Shown here piece after piece: positions 1 through 8,662 of a stretch of 45,893 nt of DNA; position 1 is the first letter of the stretch, and the number at the start of each line of letters is the position of its first letter. The stretch covers positions 1 through 45,893 of the forward strand of contig JBFMFE010000013.1 in the NCBI GenBank assembly GCA_040752295.1, given 5' to 3'. A model generated the notes under the pieces. The model saw nothing but the letters and a program-made list of their open reading frames with translations, was not told the DNA's origin and did not search any database. The stretch is from JBFMFE01 sp040752295. GTDB lineage: Bacteria; UBP15; UBA6099; JBFMBQ01. A program made the position numbers and the translations under genes.

Positions 1-243
1 AAATCACCGCTAAAACCGCTCGGAACATCTCCAGCAGGACCCCGCGCGGCTCAAACCCCCGCAAATCCCCTTGAAATCAAACCCGAAATCCGGTAAAATC
101 CACTCCGTATGAATAATCCGGGATAATATATAAAATGTTGAGTTTACGGACAAAACAATTCGTTAAGTCATACGGAATTTCCCCCTCGATCTTTTATTGC
201 ATAATCAAAGGAAAGCGACAATCTCATACGGTAACGTTCGAAC
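1..243. other. AT-rich leader region with a dispersed palindrome half
   Basis: No gene is visible here. The motif TGAATAATCCGGG at 110-122 recurs near 33628 and belongs to a small palindromic repeat family in this window. CCGTATGA (105-112) and TCATACGG (169-176) form an 8-bp inverted repeat. The stretch from about 120 to 240 is much more AT-rich than most of the window and probably holds the promoter of the gene at 244, but I cannot pick a convincing -35/-10 pair. Confidence 0.4.
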
Positions 244-1188
244 ATGTTGATTGAATTAAAGCACGCAATTCGAAGAAGTGTTTTTAGAAAACCTTATTTA
301 TACCTCAAATATCTTCTCAAAGAAGTCCCTGAATTTCCCAAACACGCCGATATTGAATTGACGAATATCTGCAACCTTAAGTGCATCATGTGCCCTAGGG
401 AACGTATGACGAGAAAACAAGGCAGGATGTCTTTTGAATTGTTCAGGAAGCTGTTTAATGAAGCCGGGCAATACGGCCTGAAAGACACTTGGCTGCATAT
501 GTACGGCGATCCATTGCTTCACCCGGATTTTTTTACTCTTATCGAATATGCGAGGGAGAAGTCCCCGGTAACGCATCTGGGCGTCAGCACGAACTGCATG
601 CTTCTGGATGAAGAAAGAGCAAAAAAAATGCTGAAATGCGGGATTGATTTTGTCATATTCGCATTGGACGGAGTCAAGAAAGAGACATACGAAAGCATCA
701 GGATTTTGGGTGATTTTGAAAAAGTTGAGGGGAACATTCTTCGTTTCCTTGAGCTGAGACGGGAAGAGCAGGGACCAACCCCAAGGGTGCGCCTTCAGAT
801 AATTAAAATGGAGAAAACCGAGAAAGAATGGGAGGCATTCAAAGCGAAGTGGGCTCCGCTGATGAGAGAAGATGATGAAGTGATTTTAAAAAATTTTGAC
901 ACTTTCGCGAATCAGGTAAACGCCGATTACAACCAAGCTGGTGAAAGTTACCGAAGAAAAACTCCCTGCCCGAAACCGTGGGAAAGCGTTGCTATTTTGT
1001 GGGACGGCCGTGTTTCGTTATGTTGTTATGATATGAACTGCGATAAGTTCGTTGGAAATCTCAATGAAAAGTCTTTGCGGGAAATCTGGACGGGAGCTGC
1101 AATACAGCGTGAACGGCGAATGCACAGATCAGTTTCTTTTGAAAACGACAGGGTCTGTGGACCATGCCCTTATCAAGATGAAATGTAA
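244..1188 (+). CDS. Radical SAM/SPASM domain protein
   Basis: A 314-residue radical SAM enzyme. The SAM-binding [4Fe-4S] motif CNLKCIMC gives C43, C47 and C50. The C-terminal third carries a SPASM-type cysteine set: CPKPW, CCYDMNC and a final CGPCP, which would hold auxiliary clusters. SPASM proteins modify peptides, or in envelope gene clusters sugars and lipids; the substrate cannot be told here. The gene is clearly more AT-rich and uses more A/T-ending codons than the next gene, which suggests separate or recent acquisition. The start is the ATG at 244; the ribosome binding site is weak. Confidence 0.85.
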   Translation: MLIELKHAIRRSVFRKPYLYLKYLLKEVPEFPKHADIELTNICNLKCIMCPRERMTRKQGRMSFELFRKLFNEAGQYGLKDTWLHMYGDPLLHPDFFTLIEYAREKSPVTHLGVSTNCMLLDEERAKKMLKCGIDFVIFALDGVKKETYESIRILGDFEKVEGNILRFLELRREEQGPTPRVRLQIIKMEKTEKEWEAFKAKWAPLMREDDEVILKNFDTFANQVNADYNQAGESYRRKTPCPKPWESVAILWDGRVSLCCYDMNCDKFVGNLNEKSLREIWTGAAIQRERRMHRSVSFENDRVCGPCPYQDEM

Positions 1189-1198
1189 TATTTAAATG

Positions 1199-1226
1199 AT
1201 GATTTTGCAAAAAAAACGCAAAATCA
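1199..1226 (+). other. Hairpin after the SPASM gene
   Basis: TGATTTTGC (1199-1207) and GCAAAATCA (1218-1226) are perfect 9-bp arms around an A-rich loop, 11 bases after the stop of the gene at 244. No T-tract follows, so it is not a typical intrinsic terminator, though it may stabilise the 3' end. Confidence 0.35.
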
Positions 1227-1304
1227 GGTGTGGCCAGCAGACAGGGGAATAACAGGGTTTCTCATGAGATGAATTCCTGAAAACCGGAGAAACGCGTATT
1301 TTCT

Positions 1305-2687
1305 ATGGCAGCGACTGAAAAAGTGCTTCTTGTGTCTCCCGTGTGGCAGTCCCTGATGGTTTTCGGGCGTCCGCACCTCGGGCTGGGACTGCTGGCTGCC
1401 CGTCTCCGGGACGCGGGCTATGATGTGGCCGTCGCCGACTACATCCTTGATCGCGCCACGCCGCCCCTGAAGCGCCTTCTGAGGGAGCTTTCACCGGACA
1501 TCGTGGGGATCACCACCACAACGTCCCTGTGGCGGGCTACGCGGGATATGCTGGACATGCTCAAACAGCGCCCGGACATTCGCGTAATCGTGGGCGGACC
1601 GCACGCCACTCTGTACACCAGCGAATACGAAGGCGACGAGGGGATCGATCTCATATTTCTCGGCGAAGCGGACGACACCTTGGTCCCGGCGCTGAGTGAG
1701 CGGAGCCACGGGCGGGGCGCGCGGACCGTGCCGGGGCTGCTTGCCGATCTTCGGCAGCTGCCGTTCCCGGCGTTCGATCGTTGCATCAACGTCCGGTCGC
1801 TTGTCGAGTATCCCGTCCAGACGAGCCGGGGCTGCCCGTTCGGATGCATTTTCTGCACCGTAAGCAGGGTTTCGTCCAGGCAATGGCGGGGACGCGACCT
1901 GGAGGCGTGCTACGAGGAACTCGACGCCGCCGTCGCGCGGTTCCCGGCGCTGAAGGTCTTCGAGCTTGTGGATGACAACCCGGGCGGGAAAAACCTGTCG
2001 CGCTTCAAGGCGTTTCTGGCGGAATACGCGCGCCGGTGGAAACACAAGGAACTCCGCATTGACAACATCAGGGCAGACGCCATAGACGCGGAAGTGGCGA
2101 CCCTGCTGAAGGAGACCGGCTGCGGACAGATAGGATTAGGCGTGGAGCACGCGGACCCCGAGGTGTTCCGCGGCATTAACAAGGGAGAGTCCCTCGAGCA
2201 GATACGCGAGGCGGCGTCCCTGCTCAAAGCAGCGGGCATGCGCCTGGGCATGTGCTTCGTCATGGGACTGCCCGGCGATTCGTTCGAGAAGACCAAAGCC
2301 TCGGTGCGCTTCGCCCGCGAATACGGCGCCGACTACATGTTCTGGAACGTGCTGGTGCCGCACAAGGGCACCAGAGTCCGCGAGTGGATGGAACGGCACG
2401 GCGACCTGTACGACGAAAGGGAATTCGTCACACGAACGGACAATCAGATCCTGTGCGACACCCCCCCTTTTGAAACACCCACTTTTTCCCGCAGGGACAT
2501 TCTCAGAGCGCACTTCTGGGCTGTGCTGGCAACGGATAATTACAGGCTGACGAAAAAGGTTTTCTTTTATGTTATCCTGACGGCGCTCCGGTACGGCTTT
2601 ATCAAGGAACTTCTCCTGTCTCTCATTTCACAATTTAAGCGAAGGCTTAAGCGACGGCTGGCGGCAGGGAAAAAGCGGTTTTTCTGA
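1305..2687 (+). CDS. B12-binding-type radical SAM protein
   Basis: A 460-residue protein with the layout of cobalamin-dependent radical SAM enzymes. The N-terminal ~140 residues look like a B12-binding Rossmann fold, with DIVGITTTTSLW, VIVGGPHAT and the LIFLGEAD motif. A radical SAM barrel follows with CPFGCIFC (C177, C181, C184). Family members are methylases or cyclases in lipid, hopanoid or secondary metabolism; no single substrate is indicated. The C-terminal ~50 residues are basic with a hydrophobic stretch, suggesting membrane contact. GC is typical of the window, unlike the AT-rich gene before it. Confidence 0.85.
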   Translation: MAATEKVLLVSPVWQSLMVFGRPHLGLGLLAARLRDAGYDVAVADYILDRATPPLKRLLRELSPDIVGITTTTSLWRATRDMLDMLKQRPDIRVIVGGPHATLYTSEYEGDEGIDLIFLGEADDTLVPALSERSHGRGARTVPGLLADLRQLPFPAFDRCINVRSLVEYPVQTSRGCPFGCIFCTVSRVSSRQWRGRDLEACYEELDAAVARFPALKVFELVDDNPGGKNLSRFKAFLAEYARRWKHKELRIDNIRADAIDAEVATLLKETGCGQIGLGVEHADPEVFRGINKGESLEQIREAASLLKAAGMRLGMCFVMGLPGDSFEKTKASVRFAREYGADYMFWNVLVPHKGTRVREWMERHGDLYDEREFVTRTDNQILCDTPPFETPTFSRRDILRAHFWAVLATDNYRLTKKVFFYVILTALRYGFIKELLLSLISQFKRRLKRRLAAGKKRFF

Positions 2688-2870
2688 GCTGTACTTTCGC
2701 GAGTCCAGACCGAAGCGCCGCCTTCATTCGCCGAAGACCGTCTCGATGGACCGGCGCACGGCGCAGACGGGGACGGGCGTGGTCGCCGGACGCGCCGGCG
2801 CGTCCGTTGCGAAAAAGTATTCATCGCTGCGCCCGCCGGCGGGCGTGTTTCGGAGGCGGGGTTGCGGGCA
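2688..2870. other. Gap with perfect palindrome
   Basis: No gene is supported. An 18-bp perfect palindrome lies at 2788-2805 (GGACGCGCC then GGCGCGTCC). On the minus strand the frame after the glycosidase stop stays open for about 47 codons to a TGA at 2724-2726 and reads like protein, but it has no start codon. Confidence 0.4.
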
Positions 2871-3779
2871 TCAGGCGCGCCCGGGCTTTTCGCCCAGAGC
2901 AAGCCCTATTCGCTCCCTTCCGATGAACCACCCGTCGCGCGCGTTGTAGTAGATGCGCGCCCCCCCGGGCGTCGCCTTCACGTCGAGCGCGTAGACCAGC
3001 GCCCGCTTCCAGCCTTTTCCGGGCTGGATTATCGGGTCGTCGAGCGCCTGGTTCCAGGTTACCCCGTCGGGCGATTTTAAGAGGAGGATCGCCGACCGCG
3101 AGCGCCCCCGCCCGTCCCTGTAGATTCCGTTGTTGAATCCCCACAGCGTGCCGCGGTCGGCGTCGGGTATGACCTTGACGGCGCCGGCGCTGAGGTTGCG
3201 GTACGGGTGCGAGGGATGCGGCGATATTACGGGTTCGGGGTCGGGCGTGAAAGGCCCCTCCGGCGAGCCGCCGCGCGCGACGCCTATGTGGCGCGGTTCG
3301 GGGAACCCGCAGTCCCTGAGCCACACCGTTCCGGCGCTGTAGAAGAGGAGAAATTCGCCGTTCCAGTTCACCAGGCAGGGGTTGCCGCAGGTTCTTACGG
3401 CGCGCCCGTGCCAGGGGAGTGAGGGCTTGATGACCGTCCGCGCCGCGCTCCACTTTTCGAGGTCCTCGCTCCGACGGACCGCCACGCAGGACAGGCGGGG
3501 GCTGATGAATTTCTCGTGGAAAAGATGCCAGACGCCCTCATGGCTGAAGATGAACGGGCGGATTCCCGCGCAGACCGTGCCCGTGCGGCGCCATTTCACG
3601 CCGTCGGGCGACCTGTAGTGATGTATTCTCAGGAGGCTGTTGGCGAAGAGGCGCCATTCGCCGTCCGGGGAATGCGCGGGGTCAATTACGGTCGGGTCCG
3701 CGATCATCCATGAAGGGGCAGGCGGTTCGATGAGGGGGTTTGAGGGGTGGTCGCGCCACGTGAGTTCGTCGAAGTCCAT
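2871..3779 (-). CDS. Five-bladed beta-propeller glycosidase-like protein
   Basis: About 302 residues from the ATG at 3779; an upstream in-frame extension to 3866 lacks coding character. The protein shows the repeated blade pattern of the GH43/GH32/GH62/GH68/GH130-like clan: DPTVIDP near the N-terminus, repeated SPDGVxW motifs, VRTCGNPCLVNWNGEFLLFYS in the middle (shown as two adjoining motifs VRTCGNPCLV and NWNGEFLLFYS), and DVKATPGGARIYYNARD near the end. Such proteins hydrolyse or phosphorolyse glycans. There is no signal peptide, so it is probably cytoplasmic. It stands alone on the minus strand. Family and substrate are uncertain. Confidence 0.7.
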   Translation of the reverse strand: MDFDELTWRDHPSNPLIEPPAPSWMIADPTVIDPAHSPDGEWRLFANSLLRIHHYRSPDGVKWRRTGTVCAGIRPFIFSHEGVWHLFHEKFISPRLSCVAVRRSEDLEKWSAARTVIKPSLPWHGRAVRTCGNPCLVNWNGEFLLFYSAGTVWLRDCGFPEPRHIGVARGGSPEGPFTPDPEPVISPHPSHPYRNLSAGAVKVIPDADRGTLWGFNNGIYRDGRGRSRSAILLLKSPDGVTWNQALDDPIIQPGKGWKRALVYALDVKATPGGARIYYNARDGWFIGRERIGLALGEKPGRA

Positions 3780-4239
3780 TTTTCGAGTTTTGCCGGGGAA
3801 AACCTTTCGGATAAAACAAGCAACCCGAATTATCGCACACGTGTATAATTCGGGGGCTTGCAGCACGGTCTTTTCGGAGCCGTGCCTCGAAATCTTTTTT
3901 GATGGGCAGTTTTGGTCATGCCCGGGACCGTCTACGGCAACCCTCTTTACAGTGGGCGACCGGTCTCAACATGAAGCGTGCTCTCAACATGAGGTCACAC
4001 CCCCTTCCCGCGCGACGATATTTCAGTCACAGCTTTAACAGAATATTATAAATCAGCGCGCGCAAAATTCAACTTTTCAAATCAAAAAGGTCTGCGACAT
4101 AAAAGTGGGGAAATGTTCACCCGAAGGTTCCCGCCGTTGACCGAGAAAGGTTCCCCGCTGGACTTCCCACGGAGCTGTGGATGATGTAGGCTGTTACGGC
4201 GGAGCGGCGGGCGCGTTCCCCCCGCCGGAGCTTTCGGGC
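3780..4239. other. Gene-free stretch with hairpins
   Basis: A 460-base gap between divergent genes. It holds a perfect 10-bp inverted repeat (3824-3833 and 3845-3854), a second hairpin with arms GCACGG (3863-3868) and CCGTGC (3880-3885) followed a few bases later by a T-run (3894-3900), and a short direct repeat TCTCAACATGA near 3963 and 3983. The section from about 4020 to 4105 is AT-rich and may hold the promoter of the gene at 4240. Confidence 0.4.
3824..3854. repeat. Perfect 10-bp palindrome of the AATTATTC-CGGG family
   Basis: CCCGAATTAT (3824-3833) and ATAATTCGGG (3845-3854) are perfect inverted arms with an 11-base loop. They are close relatives of CCCGAATTATTCA/TGAATAATTCGGG at 33464-33496 and of TGAATAATCCGGG at 110-122, so this looks like one copy of a dispersed palindromic repeat. 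Confidence 0.6.
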
Positions 4240-5085
4240 ATGGCGTTTTTCGACGTTTTTCAGACCACAGGCGCATTCCTTGCCTTGTTTTCAGCCATCT
4301 GCATTGTCGCGGGAACGGCAGGCGGACTGGGGTTGACGTTTCTCGAGAGGAGCGAGGCGAGGTTTGGTCCATCCTTTTTCCGGCGGATGCGCCTTGCCGG
4401 GGGCGTGTCGTTGGCGGCGCTCATACTGCTGGTCTTTTCGGTCTCCGTTCTTGACGTGACGATAGCGAACCGCGTCGTGACGGGCTGGGCTTTCATGATC
4501 GGCACGTTTCTCCTTTTTCCGTGGAGCATCGCCGCGCTCTCCGTCGGGCGGTACGGCGCGGTGGACCCCGGCGGCGGTCGTCATGAGGGGAAGGTTCTCT
4601 TTCTCGCGGGGGGGTTTTTCGCGCTGTTCGCCGCGATGCTTCTTTTGGACGCGGGGTTCTGGTTCGCGTCGGCGCCGGTGAGGAACGTGGTGAAGAGCGC
4701 GTGCCTTTTTCTGCTCGTGCCCGTCTCGGCGCGGCTGATCGCCGCCGGGTCGGTGCGTGTCGCGAGGTACGCGGCAGGGGACGCGTCCAGGGCGTCGCGC
4801 GCGCTGTCGCTGCTTTTCGCGCTGATGCTCTTCGGGGACGTGAGCAACCACGCCCACGATTTCATCTGGTGCGGTTACGTCACGGGGTGGTATTCCGAAG
4901 CCATAGGCGCCAACCCTTCGGGATTCGACCTGGCGCCGTTCGTTTATCTCGCGGGGCTTGTCGGGATTCCGCGCGGTGTGTCGGGCGATTACGCCGTGTT
5001 CGGGGCTTACGCGACGCTGCTGATGGCGCTCGAGCTTGCCGCCGGGAGCGTTCTTCTGTGGGCGGGCGCGGTGAGGAGGAGATAG
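4240..5085 (+). CDS. Polytopic membrane protein of unknown function
   Basis: 281 residues from the ATG at 4240, which has GGAG (4227-4230) at 9-base spacing; the open frame reaches back to 4177 but that part is weak. About seven or eight hydrophobic segments alternate with short basic loops, so it is an inner-membrane protein. I recognise no family motif and no charged catalytic signature. It stands alone, convergent with the CvpA gene. Confidence 0.65.
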   Translation: MAFFDVFQTTGAFLALFSAICIVAGTAGGLGLTFLERSEARFGPSFFRRMRLAGGVSLAALILLVFSVSVLDVTIANRVVTGWAFMIGTFLLFPWSIAALSVGRYGAVDPGGGRHEGKVLFLAGGFFALFAAMLLLDAGFWFASAPVRNVVKSACLFLLVPVSARLIAAGSVRVARYAAGDASRASRALSLLFALMLFGDVSNHAHDFIWCGYVTGWYSEAIGANPSGFDLAPFVYLAGLVGIPRGVSGDYAVFGAYATLLMALELAAGSVLLWAGAVRRR

Positions 5086-5145
5086 TCGTCCGTTCGGGAC
5101 GTGACGCGCGGCGCGGCGGGTTCGCCCGGCGGCGTTGAGGTTTTG

Positions 5146-5640
5146 TTACGCTCGCGCGCTCAGCCCCGGGACGAGTCCGGCGAGGAAATCCATCAACGTC
5201 AGAATGAGCGGCGAGAGCGCCGAGTTTCTCAGGAACGAGCTTTCGATGCCGCCCGCGAATCCCCGCACGAGCACGACGAAAACGCCGACGAGTATCGCAC
5301 CCTTGAGCGAGCCGAAAAGAAATCCCGCGACCCTGTCGGGAATCCCCCCAAGCGTCTTTCTGACGAACCTCTGAAGGAGCAGCGAGGCGAGCGCGCCCGC
5401 CAGGTAGACCGCCGCGAAGATCAGCGCGAAGGCGAGAGCGCGCGCGAGTAAATCGCTCCCGACCCGCGGTGAGATTGCAGGGGCGAGGCGGGGGTAAAGG
5501 AGCCTCCCCAGCACGATTCCCCCGGCGATGCCCGCGATGGTCCCGGCTTCGCGTACGAAGCCGCGCACGAGGCTTCTGACGCCGAAGAAAAGGATTATCC
5601 CCGCGAAAACGGCGTCGGCTGTGGAGAACGACCCCGTCAC
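5146..5640 (-). CDS. CvpA family membrane protein
   Basis: 164 residues with four predicted membrane helices and the CvpA signature: an N-terminal ADAVFAGIILFFGVRSLVRGFVRE segment (first helix then VRG-F-RE, the usual hallmark), then glycine-rich helices. CvpA-type proteins are linked to colicin V production and envelope integrity; the mechanism is not known. The GTG start at 5640 overlaps the LarC stop by four bases (GTGA), so the two are translationally coupled. It is the last gene of the 8048-5146 operon. Confidence 0.85.
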   Translation of the reverse strand: MTGSFSTADAVFAGIILFFGVRSLVRGFVREAGTIAGIAGGIVLGRLLYPRLAPAISPRVGSDLLARALAFALIFAAVYLAGALASLLLQRFVRKTLGGIPDRVAGFLFGSLKGAILVGVFVVLVRGFAGGIESSFLRNSALSPLILTLMDFLAGLVPGLSARA

Positions 5641-6851
5641 TTTCCCCCGCCCTCGCTTCCGGCGCGGCGGCGTTCGGCGAGCGTTCTCACGGCGGACTCC
5701 TGGACCTCGCGCATCACCTCGGCGAGGCTGATCCCGGTCTTGCGCGCTATGTTCGCGCAGTCCTCGTATTCCGGCGCGGCGTTCACCACGGCGCCCTCGA
5801 ACCGCGCGATCTTCGCCCGCGCGGCGCCGTAACGGGTCTCTACAAGTTCGGTCGTCCGCGGGAGCTTAGTCCTTTCGACCCGCTGAAGGCGGATTCCGAG
5901 CGTTGGGGTCTCCTTCACCAGGAGGTCCAGCATGTCTTTCACCTTCTCCTCTCCGCAGAGCAGGTCGAGCAGGACGCCGGGGCGGTTCTTCTTCATGATC
6001 ACGGGCGTGAGGTAGAATTCCAGCGCCCCCGCCTCGAAGACCTTCTCGAAAAGATATGAGTAAATCCGCGGGTCCATGTCGTCTATGTTTGTCTGGAGGC
6101 GGCAGATGGTCTCGGTGGCGAAACCTGATGCCGTGACGGGGTCGCCGAGGAAGAGGCGGAGCACGTTCGGGTGCGGCGCGTCCCGCGTGCCGGCGCCGCA
6201 GCCGGTCGCGAGTATTTTCATCGTGGGAAGGGGGCGGAAGTCCTCGGCGAGCGACGCGATGAGCGCCGCTCCCGTGGGCGTTGTCAGTTCGCCGTCGAAG
6301 CGCGAGAAAACGGGGACGCCTCTGAGGATTTCCACTGTCCCCGGCGCAGGAACCGGGAGGACGCCGTGTGAGCACTCGACGAAGCCCGCGCCGAGGTTGA
6401 GGGGGGAAGAGAGCACTTTTTCCACGCCGAGGATTTTCAATCCGGCGAGAGCGCCCGCGACGTCAATTATGGTGTCCGTCCCGCTGAGTTCGTGCAGGAA
6501 AACCTCTTCGGGGCGGACGCCGTGCACCCTCGCCTCGCACGCCGCCAGCCGTTCGAACACCGCTGCGGCGCGCCGCTTGAGGTCGTCGTCCAGTCCGCTG
6601 CCGGCGACGAGCGCCAGTATGTCGGCGAGCCTTCGTTCCGTTACGGCGTCGGTGACGCGCACGACGGCGTGCGTCGCCGCAAGCCCCCCGCGTTTCACCC
6701 GCTCGGTCTCGAGGGACCAGCCCCGAAGGTTCAGGAGATCGAGTTGTTCGAGGAGTGCGCGCGTGCCGACTCCCGCGTCTATCAGAGCGCCGAGGACCAT
6801 GTTGCCGCTGACGCCGGAAAAACAGTCGAAGTAGGCGCAGGTTCCAGGCAT
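5637..6851 (-). CDS. larC: LarC-type nickel-pincer cofactor biosynthesis protein
   Basis: 404 residues, opening with the characteristic YFDCFSGVSGNMVLGALID motif, the LarC/DUF111 signature. LarC is the CTP-dependent nickel insertase that completes the nickel-pincer nucleotide cofactor of lactate racemase and related racemases or epimerases. Here both halves lie in one uninterrupted frame, unlike Lactiplantibacillus plantarum, where larC needs a frameshift. C-terminal motifs such as LQTNIDDMDP and ARFEG are present. larA, larB and larE are not in the window. The start is the ATG at 6851, six bases after the GGDEF gene; the stop overlaps the CvpA start. Confidence 0.9.
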   Translation of the reverse strand: MPGTCAYFDCFSGVSGNMVLGALIDAGVGTRALLEQLDLLNLRGWSLETERVKRGGLAATHAVVRVTDAVTERRLADILALVAGSGLDDDLKRRAAAVFERLAACEARVHGVRPEEVFLHELSGTDTIIDVAGALAGLKILGVEKVLSSPLNLGAGFVECSHGVLPVPAPGTVEILRGVPVFSRFDGELTTPTGAALIASLAEDFRPLPTMKILATGCGAGTRDAPHPNVLRLFLGDPVTASGFATETICRLQTNIDDMDPRIYSYLFEKVFEAGALEFYLTPVIMKKNRPGVLLDLLCGEEKVKDMLDLLVKETPTLGIRLQRVERTKLPRTTELVETRYGAARAKIARFEGAVVNAAPEYEDCANIARKTGISLAEVMREVQESAVRTLAERRRAGSEGGGK

Positions 6852-6857
6852 GGGGGG

Positions 6858-8048
6858 TCAGCCGCTTTTCACTCGGACGGGCGCCTCCGGCGCGCCGCTC
6901 GCGCCCAGCACGGCTCGCATCCTGCGGAAAACGCCGCTCTGCTCGAAGAAGTCGTAGGGGTAGATCGCGTAGGCGGCGTGCACCTTTATTTTTGTCGCGC
7001 CGCCGGCGGATTCGAGTTCGGCGTGCAGATTGTGAAGGATTCTCTCGATGTTCTGATGGAGCGAATCCTCGTTGTCGTGGATGATGGCTGCGAACTCGTC
7101 GCCGCCGATGCGCCCGGCGCGGCGGGGTCCCACCAGCCGAAGCATTCCCTCCCCGAGCGTGCGGAGAATCCGATCTCCCGTCTCGAAGCCCACGAGGTCG
7201 TTTATTGACGAGAAATGGTCAATGTCGAAGAACACGAGCGCGAACCGCGTGCTGTTTTTGTCCGCCTCCCGGATAGCGGCGTTGAGCGCCTGCTGAAAGG
7301 CGGAAAAGTTCTGCAGCCGGGTGACGGGGTCCACGTTTTTCCTCTGCGCCAGCTCCCGCTTCAGGCACAGGTACGCGTGGAACGTCGAAAGGTATCCGAT
7401 GAGGATCCCCGAGAGTTTCTTCCTGTCGGGGAAGGCGCTTCCGGCGACGGGTTCCTCGCCCGCGTGCATGACGAGGGAGAAAAAGGCGAAGGCGGCGGCG
7501 AGGGCGTAGAGCTGGCGCGCGTACTCCGCCCCGTCGCCGAGAACGGGGGGGAGGAACCCGATGCAGGACGCGATGAACAGGAACAGGAAGGACTGCGTGA
7601 GGAAGTGGGGAGGGTCGGCTTTCGACGCCGCCCACGCGGCGAGCGGGAGCGCCGACGCCGCCAGCCCCGCGGCGCTCAGCCCCCAGAGCGCGCGTGTCTC
7701 CATCCGCGGGAGGAAATACACCGAAAGAAGAACGCCGTTCACGGCGATGAAGAGGACGGCGACCGCCGCTTTCACGGGGGTTGATTCGGGAAGGTGCTTT
7801 CCGGCAACCGCCGCGCGCACGAGCACGACCGCCCCAGCCGCGCCGGTGGCGCTGCGCACGAGCGGGCCCCCCCCCGCGCCGGCGTCCTCGAGGAGGGCGA
7901 GGACGGCGCCGAGCATCCATATCCCCGCGGCGAGGAGGTGGTACGGAAAAGGCGTCCACATTTCCCTCGACCGCCGCGCCGCGGCGAGCGCGGCGAACGC
8001 CGCGAGAAACCCGGCGCTCAGGACGTTCAGAAAATCGAGCGGGGTCAT
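6858..8048 (-). CDS. Membrane-bound GGDEF protein (putative diguanylate cyclase)
   Basis: 396 residues: about seven hydrophobic helices in residues 5-195, a linker, then a GGDEF domain from about 235. The active-site motif RIGGDEF is intact (GGDEF at 315-319), and the nucleotide-binding FFDIDHF...IND pattern is present, so c-di-GMP synthesis is likely. The RxxD inhibitory site normally five residues before GGDEF is absent, so product inhibition at the I-site is not expected. It heads the operon with larC and cvpA. The start ATG at 8048 lies only about five bases after the predicted transcription start. Confidence 0.85.
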   Translation of the reverse strand: MTPLDFLNVLSAGFLAAFAALAAARRSREMWTPFPYHLLAAGIWMLGAVLALLEDAGAGGGPLVRSATGAAGAVVLVRAAVAGKHLPESTPVKAAVAVLFIAVNGVLLSVYFLPRMETRALWGLSAAGLAASALPLAAWAASKADPPHFLTQSFLFLFIASCIGFLPPVLGDGAEYARQLYALAAAFAFFSLVMHAGEEPVAGSAFPDRKKLSGILIGYLSTFHAYLCLKRELAQRKNVDPVTRLQNFSAFQQALNAAIREADKNSTRFALVFFDIDHFSSINDLVGFETGDRILRTLGEGMLRLVGPRRAGRIGGDEFAAIIHDNEDSLHQNIERILHNLHAELESAGGATKIKVHAAYAIYPYDFFEQSGVFRRMRAVLGASGAPEAPVRVKSG

Positions 8049-8059
8049 ATTCGCCGGTA

Positions 8060-8088
8060 ATTCTATCAGAACGGATTTCCCCGTTCAA
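8060..8088 (-). promoter_or_regulatory. Sigma-70-type promoter of the GGDEF-larC-cvpA operon
   Basis: Read on the minus strand: TTGAAC (8088-8083), 17-base spacer, TAGAAT (8065-8060). Transcription would start near 8053, leaving a leader of about five bases before the ATG at 8048, so the message may be nearly leaderless. Confidence 0.6.
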
Positions 8089-8134
8089 CGGAACGGGCGC
8101 GCCGCCGGCGCGGTTGCTCTACCGCATACCTTCG

Positions 8135-8164
8135 TTGACAGCGCCCGCCGCGCGTCTCTATAAT
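8135..8164 (+). promoter_or_regulatory. Consensus sigma-70 promoter of the two-component operon
   Basis: Perfect TTGACA (8135-8140) and perfect TATAAT (8159-8164) with an 18-base spacer. Transcription would start near 8171 and give a leader of about 120 bases before the GTG at 8291. It is divergent from the GGDEF operon promoter 50 bases away. Confidence 0.8.
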
Positions 8165-8290
8165 GGGTGCAGTACGAAAACGGATCAGAGCGTGGTTCCA
8201 TCCGGCGGGAGACATGCGGATTTGTTGCCCGGGACGAAGCCGCGGGGCGGGCTGCCTGCGTGAACAGCCGGGGACGGGAGCCGTCGGAAC

Positions 8291-8662
8291 GTGAAAAGAA
8301 AAGCCCTCGTCGTGGACGACGACGAGTCAATGCTGCGGATTCTCACGGCGGTGCTTGAAACGGAAGGCTTCGAGGCGATCACCGTGCCTGACGCGGGCGA
8401 GGCGATCGCGAGGATGAAGGGCGAGCGGTTCGACCTTCTGATCACCGACGTGCTGATGCCCGGCGCGGTCGGCGTGCGTTCGATTTTCAGGTTCATGGAA
8501 TCTCTCCCGGAGCGCCCGCCGGCGATCGTGATATCGGCCTACTGGGACGAGGACAGCGAGATGAGAAGGACCTACGAGGAGAAAGCCGACGGCTGCCTGA
8601 CGAAGCCTTTCGAGCTTGAGGACTTCCGCAGGCTCGTGAGAAAGGTGTGCGGGGATGCCTGA
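8291..8662 (+). CDS. Single-domain response regulator
   Basis: 123 residues, a CheY-like receiver with nothing attached. The acidic pocket is VVDDDES (D9-D11), the phosphate-accepting Asp is D53 in LLITDVLMPG, and the conserved Lys is K105 in LTKPF. With no output domain it must act by binding a partner or in a phosphorelay. GTG start with GGAG about ten bases upstream. It overlaps the kinase gene by eight bases, so the two are coupled and probably cognate. Confidence 0.9.
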   Translation: MKRKALVVDDDESMLRILTAVLETEGFEAITVPDAGEAIARMKGERFDLLITDVLMPGAVGVRSIFRFMESLPERPPAIVISAYWDEDSEMRRTYEEKADGCLTKPFELEDFRRLVRKVCGDA

